A stretch of DNA of 62,000 nt from positions 8,194,157 through 8,256,156 of the forward strand of contig NC_049983.1 of the NCBI RefSeq assembly GCF_000003815.2. Direction: 5' to 3'. Shown here piece after piece: positions 46,991-58,113 of the stretch (the stretch's first letter is position 1; every line of letters starts with the position of its first letter). The notes under the pieces were generated by a model, which saw nothing but the letters and a program-made list of their open reading frames with translations, did not search any database and was not told the origin of the DNA. The stretch comes from Branchiostoma floridae. Its lineage: Eukaryota > Chordata > Leptocardii > Amphioxiformes > Branchiostomatidae. Position numbers and translations under genes: made by a program.

Positions 46991-47797
46991 TGAAATAGAC
47001 ATTCGGGCTTGAATTTGTATTAAGAATTTATAATAAAACACAAAAATATAAAAAGTAATTCTTTATGTACAAGCTAGGGATACGTACATACTGAAAGGTC
47101 ATCTAAGGAAAACTTGCTGTGCATGTAGAAGCCGGATGTGCGCACACATTGAAAGGTTATTTAAGGAGAACGTGGTATTGTATCCCGCTTGCTTTCAAGA
47201 CAAGCAATGGTTATGCTTTGAGGCAGACATATTATTGTCAAACCTATACTTTCAGCCCGGACGTTCAAGGGCCCGGCGGAAGGTTTCCGATATACCAGAT
47301 AATTTATCATGGACCTGCGAGCTTCGGAGATGACGGATGTTTGGGATGAAACGGATGAAGATTCGTGTCAGTTTCCTCAGGGGCATCTTTCAGTTTCATC
47401 GCTCTGACGTCACAAGGCGTCACATGATCCCAGGATGGATCGGAAACCGTTTCAAATGACAGGAATCTCCAATCGGGACGCAGAAATGAAAAGGGATTTG
47501 GTGTAAGAACTAATCAAACGGTAAACCAAGACTTCTCGTGTCATGCCGAAAAAAAATTACAAGTTCATCTTCTGCGTGGTAAAATAATCGTTCCCTGTCG
47601 GACAAATATTAAACGTTAGGAAATCGGCGGGTAATGTTGGGACGGCCCCCTGAGGTATTCCTGAGATGGAAGGGCCGTCATCGCGAATGCTGAGCCGGTA
47701 ATGTTGTATGCATGATCTATCGCACACTGCCGTACTACGTCTGGCTGCAACGCCCAAAAATCGATCTCAGACGGGCTGGGGTAGACAGGGATTTCCG
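46991..47797. other. Gene-free stretch
   Basis: A GAAAGGT(C/T)AT phrase is repeated at about 47093 and 47151 within a small tandem duplication (ACATACTGAAAGGTCATCTA and ACACATTGAAAGGTTATTTA). No gene. Confidence 0.4.
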
Positions 47798-47983
47798 TAT
47801 TCTTCAAGCAGATGTCAGACACCGGACGTTTTCTTAGGGCGTTTTAATAGGGCTTTCTATTTTGCCAGGTTTTCTTTTTGTCCGCCACCTGGCAATGGTG
47901 TAGCTGATAATACCACGAGAAAGCCCGATAAAATGCATAAACATTAAAAACCAGCACGGAGCTTAACATCTGCTTGGAGAATA
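47798..47983. mobile_element. Hairpin MITE with 9-bp target duplication
   Basis: Left TATTCTTCAAGCAGATGT, right ACATCTGCTTGGAGAATA. The interior has an inverted GGGCTTTCTATTTTGCCAG / GAAAGCCCGATAAAA pair as in 53470-53675. Flanks GGATTTCCG (47789-47797) and GGATTTCGG (47984-47992) agree at 8 of 9 positions, indicating a 9-bp target-site duplication. Confidence 0.8.
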
Positions 47984-48199
47984 GGATTTCGGGGCTTGTC
48001 ATGCCGATGGCGTGACGAGCCTAGAAATTAGCCTCCTGCAAACAGACAATAGACTTTCCTCGTAAAATAGAAAATGGCGAGTAGGGAATAACAAAACGTT
48101 GAAGAAAATGCATAAATGTAATAATTCATAACATTATTACTACCTCTGTATCTTGTTACACGAGGTAATGTTATTCACCGAGGACAGAGTAATAGCAGG

Positions 48200-48800
48200 A
48201 CCTTCAAAGTAATAGAAATCTTATTGTCTTATTACCGCTTCTGCATATAGACTTGTTTGTTCACCGACCAGGACATATTGTATATTTAGTACATCAGGGA
48301 TATATGGAACGGTTTATTCTAGCTTTACTACACATGTATTTTATTGTACTTCGTGCCATTCACAGACATGATAGCAGATCTGATGTATCTTTAATACATC
48401 AAAACACATCATAATTCATCCTTTTATTGCTACACCTGCATGCATCTTTTATTATACTTCGTGTTCCTCACTGGAGGTGGACAACATAATGGCAGATGTA
48501 CTGTAGCTCTGCATACATCATAAAATGATTTTTCCTGCTATGTCTGCACCTTTTGTGGCAACTTCAGGCTATTAACATACAGCAAATATGATCCGATCTT
48601 AAAGCACACGATATAAAGCATCGTAAAGGCGTGGTTTATTCACCTTTACGCACGCTTTAAGGTGTGTAGCGAGCTATACTGTATCTTAGATAACGAGTTG
48701 TCCTTCTATCACTACATTTACACCGGTTTTATTGTACTTCGCGGTATTCACAGTCAATATGATCGCAGTTGTACTGTATCGTTGATAGCAGGAGGTATAA
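48200..48800 (+). repeat. Decayed minisatellite, about 108-bp unit
   Basis: TTTTATTGTACTTCG is found at 48339 and 48727 and TTTTATTATACTTCG at 48447. Each is followed by a TTC.CAG/CTC phrase and a GCAG(A/T)T.T.CTGTA phrase. The 108-bp step from 48339 to 48447 and the ~280-bp step to 48727 fit a roughly 105-110-bp unit. No coding content. Confidence 0.5.
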
Positions 48801-48969
48801 CGGCTGTGTGTGATGGTGATGGACACCTAGAGGCCTCCCTAACGCGGGATGGTTGGCTGATAAGAAGACAGCGCGTCTCAGTATCGGTAAAACGTCGTCT
48901 GACGTAGATAAACGACCAGCGGCGTCAACGTCAGGACAGGCGAGTCAGGGGAGGGAGGAGATTAGAGGG

Positions 48970-49700
48970 GATGCAATTTGCGTAAACGCACGTCGCCGTG
49001 CCGTCATGCGTCATCGCGACGCAATGGAAGTTCCCATACGGGTCTAATCCCAATTTTCGGTGCCGGCCGTTTCCTTTAGCTCGCCTCTCGCTTCCTCAAT
49101 ATTACAGTAGTTTCTCAAGATTGCAAGCTTTGATTAGCCTTAAAGATGAAGGCGTGTCCGCTATCTATTTTCTACCCAATGGAGACTTCCACATTGATTT
49201 AATAGTAAAAAATAATACCGATATGCAGGGGTTCCTTTCATTTCTTAACTTCCTACTTCTTACGACAGGTTGTCTGAATTGCACGTTTCGGTGCTCATTA
49301 TCTTTATTTATATTCCACAGATGAAGGTATATCCGCTATTTTCTGCTCCATGGAGGCTTCTATGGGGTTATGATTTTGCTTTATAGCTCGATATTTCCTT
49401 CTAACTTTCAAAATCTTAACACTCTGAATCACTATCATCAATTTAAAAGATAATACAGATGAAAGCATATCCGTTATATACAACTCAATGGAGGCATCAA
49501 TACGGATTGTAATTTAATTACTCATCACACTGTTTCCCCTTAACTTCCCAACCCTTCACCTTCAGACAGTTTTTCCTCTGCATTGTAAGCCTGGACAATC
49601 ATAATCAATCCAATATCATGTAAAGGACGTGGGTAGCTGTCAATCGTCTTCGCTGCGCAATGGAGCCTTCGATTCCGATTCGATTTTACTCCCAATACAT
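48970..49700 (+). repeat. Decayed minisatellite, about 140-175-bp unit
   Basis: The phrase AGATGAAGG.(G/A)T.TCCGCTAT, then AATGGAG.CTTC, occurs at about 49144, 49318, 49457 and 49625, with a weaker CGACGCAATGGAAGTTCCC unit at about 49014. It sits directly after the array at 48200-48800. Confidence 0.5.
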
Positions 49701-51680
49701 AACCCGTTACTACCTTGACATTCAGACGGCAGTGTCTCGGTGTTGCAGGCTCTGACAGCCGTTAGCCTAATGCAGGGGGAAGACGCGTACGTTATTCGTC
49801 TTATTTATGACGGCAATCTTTAATTAAGTCGCTCCCATGGCTCGTGTCTGGGTGTGTTGTTCGGCGCCTGTTTCTGTCATACCCATACACGATTGCCTCT
49901 CTTACACCCACTTAGATTCATTGCATATTACCTGTTTGTACATGACATGTTACGAACTATCGTGTATAACACTACAAGTGACGATGTGAGTGAACAACTA
50001 ACTTGGAGGAGGCTACTAGAGTAGAAAATGTCCTGAATGTTAGGCAATGTGGGGAGGGGGGTATTCAGATCCTATCTAATAGACATGTTGATTTTTCAAT
50101 AAAGTGAAAAGTTAAAGTTGCCCATACATCTGTAACAGATGCGTAGGGGTGGCGACACCATTTCTGTAACCCTTCTGTAGCCATTGGATGATATTCAATA
50201 GAGGAAGCCGAATAGTTAAACGTAGGTGTGGTTGTGGTTGTATGTGTGCATATGAGGAGGGGGGAGGGGCACTTTTGTGCGAAGTCATACGAGCAAACAT
50301 CAAATTATATAACACGTCTTATATAATTCATGGACCTCGTCTATTGTGCATCTCAGAGAATCCAATAAAAGAATCGTTTCTGCCTTGTCATGGTGCATTT
50401 GAAAGTTTGAACAGGTAGTATAATACATACATGAAGACCCTGTGTCTGTGTGTAGCGTGGTATCCACGTGAACAGGACCCGGACCTGGCTTAACTCTTTG
50501 TTTGGTTGTGTATTCTTCAACTGACGTCAACAGGGGAGTAGGATGTTTGATCTGGCATGGGTGAAGGACTCCGAACATCGGACCGCCTGAACTTACAATA
50601 GCAAGAACTCGGTGTGAAACTCGACGGACCAAACGACAAGTGCATGTTTCATCAGCTCGGTTGAAATAACTCGTCAGGAATTCGTTTTAGGCTCGGTCAA
50701 GTGAGAGTCTGTGGGTGGGGGAGGGGTTAGGGTAGATAAAGCATTGGAGTTGTGTGTAAATAAATATACCATTTTCTCTTTGTGTATACTAGTATGTTGT
50801 GTATATTGTGCGTGGACCTAAAGTAACGGCACGTTAGAAACCATGCGTACGACCGGAGATTCGGTTGGAAAAAATGACAAGTACCTCCCCCGTATATTTA
50901 CCTACACACGTTACTTACAGCAACTTTTCGGCAGTATAGAAATATGAAAGAAATGGGAAAAATTCAAAAATTGGGTACGTAAATTAAAAGAATTTAGAAG
51001 CATTGTTCATAATACTAAAACGACAACATGGTTTCTTCATATAAAGTTCTTTTTAAATATCTACAAATAATATAAACATGTATATTCTACTTCTTTGTCC
51101 TCTCGGTCAGACAGTGTTCGTACATACACGGAGTACCGGTCGACACACCTTTCCATTTGTTTATATAGCTAACACAGTCCTTAAATAGACCGGGTCAATA
51201 GAAACGGGCGGAACACTTCCACGCAAAGGTACGGTTGAGTACCATTAACATGGGCTGTGTTGACTGTGTGTATACAGCATACAACATGTGCAACATAGGG
51301 TTTACTGTATATGACAGATATAGACTCTACTCTCTGAACTCCATAGGTTTCTGTTAAAAACACAGTAGATATAAGTGAACCGGTCATAGAGCTACATGGG
51401 TAGCCCGTATGTTGGCTCTATGTATTGTTGTCTTCTAATTCCTTCGAAAGTTATTCAGCCTTTTTGGTCAATTTCTACTTCTTGTTTATCGACCCAAATT
51501 CAACCCAATGTCAAAGTAAAATGGAATTTTCCATATCTAATAAATCGGGGAAGTCAAATAAGTGGAAATGCGACCAAAAAAGTCTTCTCGGGTACGAGTA
51601 TACGACAGGTGATTTGCATATTATGATCATCCCGACAGTATGCAACAATTCTCCAGTTACACCATTGTCCGGGCTACTGG
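49701..51680. other. Gene-free stretch
   Basis: No gene recognised; G-rich patches at about 50050 and 50260, and a GTGGGTGGGGGAGGGG run at about 50712. Confidence 0.4.
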
Positions 51681-51683
51681 GAA

Positions 51684-51740
51684 CTAACTTGCACGCACAC
51701 ACACACACACACACATCAAAACAAACAAACAAACAAACCG
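51684..51740. repeat. (CA)n and (AAAC)n microsatellite
   Basis: ACGCACACACACACACACAC followed by CAAAACAAACAAACAAACAA. Confidence 0.9.
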
Positions 51741-52204
51741 AAAAAAACTACTAGTAGGACATCCTGATTTATTTGTATTCATCCACATGGTGATCATAAT
51801 TTGTTATGGCGACCTCGACCTCCTCAACACAACACTCATCCAGCTGCATCAGCTCAGTTCTGTTTACACCTCCGGCCGGTAGATGTGCTCATCTAACCTG
51901 TTGCCCAGCAATACGACCAATATTATGCGCGACTAACACTCCTCGAATTACCGCTCATAGCTCTTCATTAACGGTAAATTGGCGCGCTGGTGGCTCATTA
52001 TTCGGGGCAGAGTGGGCGCACTGCCGGGTTGAGAAGCCGTATGATGGGTTTGAATGGTCCTCATCAGTGGTGATGGACCTGTGGCATTAGGCTGAGAGCA
52101 TCTTTTGGGTTTGGAGAGTAGCAGGCTGCTAACAGGTGTCATATGGAAAAAACCCACTCTGAAAAAAAAAAACACTACTGGAAGTTACTTCTAACCAGAA
52201 TACG

Positions 52205-52390
52205 AGTTGTCAAAATCGAAAGTCCTGCTGCAGTACGAAAGAAAGTCGCTAGGGGGCCCACAATCTTATCGCTTTTTTTCCGTTTTGCTAACATCTACCG
52301 ATGTCCCAAATATGATAAAGATTTATCCCCGTCTCCATGCCTTGATACGTTATGTAGTCCACAGAAAATCACACAGGTACAAGTACCCGG
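52205..52390 (-). repeat. Interspersed repeat family A, reversed copy
   Basis: GTCCTGCTGCAGTACGAAAG, CTAGGGGGCCCACAATCTT and CCCAAATATGATAAAG in family order on the minus strand. It interrupts the 147-codon frame seen here, which I therefore reject. Confidence 0.6.
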
Positions 52391-52589
52391 AAACGTATCT
52401 TTCTTGGCGAAGGTAATAACTTACATACTCTACGCTAACCATACAGAAAACGTTGTCTTGTATGTGTCTATTCCACATGTTTGGAGAGAAATCGGACAAA
52501 AGAACATGTTGATGTCCTTATTAGGCCATGTAGGTCACAGAGAAATGAACCAGCAGTCGCTGAATGTTTCCTCATCTTTACTCTAAAAC

Positions 52590-53460
52590 TAAAAGTCTTT
52601 ACATGGACATACGCGGGGATTTGATACATCTATCTGATATGTGTTTGGAAATGTACGTCTGTGTGTCATAGCAACAAAACTAGATCTTCACCCTTACGCC
52701 TTCACATGTGCATACGCACGATCTGACCGAAAACATTGGCATTTGGAACAGATATGTTTGAAAACGTGCTAGCTACGTCTTCACTTCAATACACTCGGGT
52801 TCTAAGATATGTGTAACCGTGGACATGTATGAAAACGTGCGCATCATAACAACTAACGTCGCTTGATCCTTGGTAATCTAGGTCCTCACATGCACCTACG
52901 CGGGCTATTATGAATGACGTCTGTTATAAAACGTGCGCATCGTAGCAACAAGGCCAACATGACAATCTTTACACAACAAAAGTACAGAGATTTTCGCAAG
53001 GTCTACTACAACTAAAACAAGTGACTACAAATGAAATATCTAGCTATGTCTATTATCATTTTTTATGGTTAAAAAATCATTATCATTATACATTTAAAAC
53101 CGCGTCATTATACATTTAAAACTGCCTTGACGCGTGATAGCAAAAGGTAAAAAAAACTTCAAAATTATAGTAACGTGACGTGATAGACCGTAGCACAATT
53201 AATCATAAGGAGAATCTCGAAATCTTCTTCTGGTGAATTAATGTGATAACGGCGAATTTGGCAAGAGATTGATCCCAGGTTGCTTCTTCATCCCGATAGG
53301 CATACGCTTGATACATCATCATGAGGCCACGGACATGTATCAAAACGTGCACGTCCTATCAACCAAGCAAGTTCGTGGTCTGGACATTTCCACATGGACA
53401 CTCACAAGACATTACATTAGTACACATGCGTGTTACAACGTGTGTAATACAATGTAGTAT
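52590..53460 (+). repeat. Decayed minisatellite, about 95-110-bp unit
   Basis: The phrase ACATGTATGAAAACGTGCGC plus ATC.TA.CAAC occurs at about 52641, 52752, 52822, 52920, 53332 and, weakly, 53424. Intervening phrases such as CACATG..C(C/A)TACGC recur between them. 52970-53260 lacks clear units. No gene. Confidence 0.5.
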
Positions 53461-53469
53461 CCTGTCAGC

Positions 53470-53675
53470 TACTCTCCAAGCAGAGGTTAGGCTCCGGCTG
53501 CTTTGTAACGTGTTTTTAGTCGTTTTTATCGGGCTTTCTATTTTGTCATTTTTCTTGAAGTACGCCAGTTAGGTTTTGTCACAGCAAGATAAAATACAAA
53601 ATAGAAAGCCCGATAAAAACGACTAACAAAGAACGTTAAAAAAACAGCCGGAGCCTAACCTCTGCTTGGAGAGTA
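53470..53675. mobile_element. Complete hairpin MITE with perfect 9-bp target duplication
   Basis: Termini TACTCTCCAAGCAGAGGTTA plus GGCTCCGGCTG and their exact inverse at the right end. The arms continue inward (TAGTCGTTTTTATCGGGCTT plus TCTATTTTGT against the inverse at 53595-53625), so almost the whole 206 bp is one palindrome. The sequence CCTGTCAGC abuts both ends (53461-53469 and 53676-53684). A 9-bp duplication is typical of Mutator-like transposons. No coding capacity. Confidence 0.9.
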
Positions 53676-53944
53676 CCTGTCAGCATACTTATCTGAATAG
53701 CCATCGAGAACGGGTCAAAACTATGAAGGATGTGGCTACTGTTTGGCCGTCAACACAGCTGTATTCTTCTTCTTTGTGTACACCCGTCGAGTGCGGGATA
53801 GTCCAAACAACATGGATTGTTTTTACTTGACCCTCGTTGAGAGGGTGAGCAGCCATGAGAAACTTACGGAGAGTGGGTACAGTTTTTGGAGGGTTGGAAA
53901 GTTTGTTCACTCTTTTTTCAAACAATAGAAAATGGCGGACCTTA

Positions 53945-54230
53945 AGGTGGGTTCACACGTGCGTATATAAGCAAGTCCGTATGAGGTCCGTATGGAATTC
54001 TTAGCCTCTACCAGGCTCTACTGATCGCTTGAAAAATAATAGAAATTTGGCAAATATAACCAGATAATATGCCAGAGGGGTTACCTGGTCGCAAACCATA
54101 CTCGGACTCGTCTGGCATGTTATTTGTCTATATGTGTTCAATTTCTACTGTTTTGTCCAGCGACCTGTGGAGCCTGGTAGACTTCCATACGGACCTCAGA
54201 CGGACTTGTATATATACTATAGCTGTCCCC
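53945..54230. mobile_element. Hairpin element of family 2, longer copy
   Basis: Left arm GTATATAAGCAAGTCCGTAT plus GAGGTCCGTATGGAA (from about 53972); right arm CTTCCATACGGACCTCAGAC plus GGACTTGTATATATAC. Nested inside, CTCTACCAGGCTCTAC / GGAGCCTGGTAGAC continue the palindrome. The inner part matches 35637-35795. It may be a longer family member or the same element within a larger palindrome. Confidence 0.6.
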
Positions 54231-54456
54231 AAGCCTGTTACGCATTGCAATTGACGTCTGTGAGACCAACAATACATTTACAACATGGCACATCACTAGA
54301 AGCTATTAAAAACGAGAATATTGCCCTAGTCTTGTATTGAAAATTGCTTATTCAGAGTCCTTCTGAAATTGGGTTGCGAAGGATGTTTGCAGTGTCTATC
54401 ATATCTATCAAGGCCTGTATCCTAAAAAGGCACGTAGTATTCGAAAGCTACATCCG

Positions 54457-54560
54457 CATCCTGTATATCAAATAAAGGGCAAAACAGTTGTTGACGTCAC
54501 CAGTTGACGTCAGAACGTAACGTCGAGCTATGTCTACCTGTGCCTCTGGGGGAAATAACG
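54457..54560 (+). promoter_or_regulatory. Paired-CRE module, copy 1
   Basis: Two perfect CRE palindromes TGACGTCA lie at 54492-54499 and 54505-54512, 13 bp apart centre to centre. The module starts CATCCTG (54457) and is duplicated 225 bp downstream. CRE palindromes bind CREB/ATF proteins; there is no gene close by in the window. Confidence 0.45.
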
Positions 54561-54681
54561 TTATGGAACACCTGGTGGCAGTACAAATATTGGTACATGT
54601 ATAAAGTTTGGTAAAGGCTGATGAAACATTATACATTCCTGGTCCGGCAAACCTAATCTATCTCTAAGAAATCCATCCATA

Positions 54682-54780
54682 CATCCTGAATGCAAAAAAA
54701 GATAAACCATTTGCAGACGTCATCAGTTGACGTCACAACGCCGAGCTACGCTGTCAAATGCGTCAGAAGGAAAATATTAG
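54682..54780 (+). promoter_or_regulatory. Paired-CRE module, copy 2
   Basis: CATCCTG (54682), GACGTCA (54716-54722) and TGACGTCA (54728-54735) with the same 13-bp spacing, then CACAACGCCGAGCTACG matching CAGAACGTAACGTCGAGCTA of copy 1. The first half-site has lost its leading T. Confidence 0.45.
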
Positions 54781-55241
54781 CAATCATCGCCATCCAAAAC
54801 ACTCAATTTTCTATCAAAATATTTGCCATGTTTTACATTCATTGATGTAATAATCTAAACCCCCGAGAACAAAAGAGGTATTAACTATAAATGTCGTGAG
54901 TGGATTTGCAATTCTCGTTGTCTTATCATTTGTGTCGTACCCGAAATTCTTGTAAAAACCCTGTTAGATTACTAGTATCATTATTAACCATTGAAGGTAT
55001 GGTGGCTGTATCATCTGAGTACAATAGATATACACATTGTAGTCATGCGCGCAATTAATTTGTTAAAGGTGCGCTCTAAAGTTTTCTAGTTACTTTGCTA
55101 TGTGTATGGTGATTCGGTGTGAGTTTCAACCGCTTGCGTTCTAAAGATATGTTCATTAAAGATGGTTAGATACCATGAATGTTTCTGAACTAAATGTATC
55201 CTGTATGTGTAGGAGTAGCGCACGTCACTTCTGTGTAAACT
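54781..55241. other. Gene-free stretch
   Basis: Nothing recognised. Confidence 0.35.
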
Positions 55242-55874
55242 CAGGGGTGCCTAAGCATTTGCACGAACCCTATGAAATTCGTACGAATATTATGTGATAC
55301 ACACGAATCACTATGCGAAAACGCACGAATATTATGAAATTCGCACGAATCACTATGCAAAAACGCACGAATATTATGAAATTCGCACGAATCACTATGT
55401 GACACACACGAGCCTTATGTGATTTGCACGATCCTTATGCAAAATTGCGCAACCACTGGCGGGGTCACGTGACAAACGGAGCGGGATTTTCAAGATGGCG
55501 GCTTCGCCGCTTCGGCGACTGAAAATACGATGTAACACGCCGAAATGAAGCTAAACAGTAGCTTACAGGCTATCAAATACATCTTTGCGACGGTAAATGT
55601 CCATTCCATGCCTTGAAATATAAATATCTCGGGTAGAAACGCTCAAAATCATGCCTCCTCCCGACCGCCGTTTTTGCATAAGGATCGTGCAAATCACATA
55701 AGGCTCGTGTGTGTCACATAGTGATTCGTGCGAATTTCATAAAATTCGTACGATTTCGCATAGTGATTCGTGCGAATTTCATAATATTCGTGCGTTTTCG
55801 CATAGTGATTCGTGTGTATCACATAATATTCGTACGAATTTCATAGGGTTCGTGCAAATGCTTAGGCACCCCTG
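55242..55874. mobile_element. Foldback-type transposon with tandemly repeated arms, 633 bp
   Basis: Ends CAGGGGTGCCTAAGCATTTG and its inverse. The left arm (55242-55445) and right arm (55671-55874) are each 204 bp and inverted copies of one another. Each arm is built of about nine 20-22-bp subrepeats of the form GCACGAATNNTATGAAATTC. The unique core (about 225 bp) carries TCACGTGA (55465-55472) and AAGATGGCGGC (55492-55502). AAACT flanks both ends (55237-55241, 55875-55879), a probable 5-bp target duplication. Inverted arms made of short tandem repeats are the hallmark of Foldback elements. No transposase is encoded. Confidence 0.8.
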
Positions 55875-57485
55875 AAACTGTAATAAACTGGGCAGCAAGT
55901 TGTACGTACAAACTATGTAGCCTACGTGACAGAGCTAACGCAGAATGTAGCTTAGGGAACATGCAAAACAACTTCATAAAGGTTAGGATTGTTTTCCGGT
56001 AACCATACATCAAATGAATTGTGTGGGTGCTGTGCTATAAACGACGTTATCAAAAATCAAAACACCTTCAAAGGGGTTATGATTGTTTTCTTTAGTAACC
56101 ATATACATCAAATGGGCTGTGTAGGTGATATTTTGTATACGGCACAAACAAACGTCAAAGTTTCGGTTGCGATTTTATCTTGTCAGTCATAGTAGACATC
56201 TATTGAGCGCGGGAAACCTATGATGTTCTTATTCCAGGATATCACTACAGTCCGGTTCGGTAGTGTAAGCATAGCATTATCGTGTGCAAACTTCGACATA
56301 CGTAAATCATGTTGGCGTACTTATCATATAGAACGTCATAAAATGTTGATACAACAAACACTGAAGTTTTTATGAATGGCTGACCTCTCGTACATTTATC
56401 AGGCAGACACGGATGGTGTTTGGATCAATATTTTGACAGGCCAACGTTGTCTGGGAGTCTATGGGAGTACCCGGATCTTTGTTTTTTTTGTAGGAAACGT
56501 CGATAGGTCGGGTCTTCCTCTGACGTCAATCGCAACACGGATGTATACTTTTGGTCACAAACGTTGAATCGGACTTTGTCCAGTTCTAGACTATATGTAC
56601 ACGAACTCACGCCTCGACAAATATAGTAGTTCCAATTTTAGAAGTTAGTTTGCCAAGGATATCGAAAATCTCGATATCGGTTTAAAAATAGACCTTGGTT
56701 ATATTGAACACCAGGGTGGTCTAAAACGGTCTGGAAAACGATGTCTTATTCATGCAGAGTACTTCCGATTCTTGTTCTTGTCACTTTACAAACAATCCCT
56801 GTATGCAAATGACCGCAGACACCTGTTGGATTCCCATAGCTGTGACGTCACCATCCACTCTCCTCTCGTTCCCATGGCGACTAAATGGCTAAATGACACT
56901 GGCCGGCGAACCAAAATAGGATTTTAACCGCTTCTCAGGGTTCAATAACTTCATCTGAGTGGCTATAATTACTTCCTCACGTAGAGCAGTCTGGTACAGA
57001 AATACCTGTTCTATTTCTGTTATTATTACCAGCGATAACATAAGCTACTGATAACAACATTAATTCTAATCAATTCTAATATATTAGTCATTTACTCGCC
57101 TACTAAATCCGGCGGATTTGGGTGTTCTTTCATTATTCTTTGTATTAATCCGCCTAAAAATGGAACAGTGCGGAAGGGAAATGATAAAGGCCACAAAACT
57201 AAGTAGTTTCATGTTTTATGTTTGGACCGAAATAGCAAGGAAACACAAACACATCAGTAGTCAAAACAGTCTATAGATAGTAGCTAGGTGTGGGAAACTG
57301 CCATCTATCTGTCCACCATTACATGCTACCATTGTGACTGTTTCAATGCATGTGAACCCATAGCGTCTAAAATACCTGTAACAAAGATTGACAAATAGGG
57401 GTTTAAAATCAGCTCAACGCCTTTTAACCTAGGTAAAGTTTGAAACACATTGAGTCGCCCGATGCTGAAATCTCAAGTACTATAA
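55875..57485. other. Gene-free stretch
   Basis: A small tandem duplication at about 55973-56125 (GGTTAGGATTGTTTTCCGGT and GGTTATGATTGTTTTCTTTA, each followed by AACCATA.ATCAAATG). No gene. Confidence 0.45.
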
Positions 57486-57690
57486 TGGCGTGCGTAGTCC
57501 AGTGGTTAGCGACCTAGCCTCCGAACCTAAAGGTTGGGTGTTCGAATCCTGTCACCCGGCATGCAAGCTACTGGAAAGGGTCGCTGTCCTTAGCCGTGGT
57601 CCAACTGTATATCGTGCATGTTGAAAAGAGCTAGGGTGAATTTCCCCAGCAATACAATGAACCTATATATACCGCACATATATACTACAT
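57486..57690 (+). mobile_element. tRNA-derived SINE (+ strand)
   Basis: A tRNA-like head GCGTGCGTAGTCCAGTGGTT plus AGC gives a good A box. GGTTGGGTGTTCGAATCC (to about 57549) gives a B box at the normal spacing. The head does not close an acceptor stem. The downstream body ends in a CCCCAGCAATACAATGAACC phrase of the kind found in SINE tails. Confidence 0.6.
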
Positions 57691-57762
57691 CTCTATTCAC
57701 AACCAGTGGAAGAGTTGCGCTTCGAATTCAGTGAGAAAAACTTGTTCTGAGATCACCCTCTC

Positions 57763-58113
57763 TTGAAAGTCGTATTGACATTGGAAAAAAAATCTCTAGC
57801 CGTCAATAGCCGTGAGAGTTTTTTTGCAGTAAAAGAGGGTCAAGGACTTGACCACTCAGCCATGAAGCAAGCTCAAGTGCAAGACCCTTCAGAAAAGTGC
57901 AGCCGACATGTGAGGGTGGTTCACGTGTCGAATCCTTTAAGTATTGTGACCTGCAAGTTTATTCAAGAAATCAATATCTGCAGATGCGCCACATGTTCAT
58001 CCATACAAGCGACGTGCGATCATGAATACCCCAGTCACATTGTCGTATTTGTTGATAGTTGGAAAGTCGCCAAACCTCAAAATTACCAGAGAGGAGCGTA
58101 TTGTTCGCCTTAA
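57763..58113 (+). other. Unassigned 116-codon open frame
   Basis: It opens with TTG, not ATG; the first ATG is at about 57862. It contains HVRVVHVSNPLS, which recalls the start of a Tudor domain, and then a Cys-rich stretch (CRCATCSSIQATC). No splice sites or full domain can be shown. Listed only because the composition is more protein-like than most frames here. Confidence 0.15.

Noticed and set aside
52143-52586. 147-codon + strand frame
   Set aside because: It runs through a reversed copy of interspersed repeat family A and begins in an A-rich tract.
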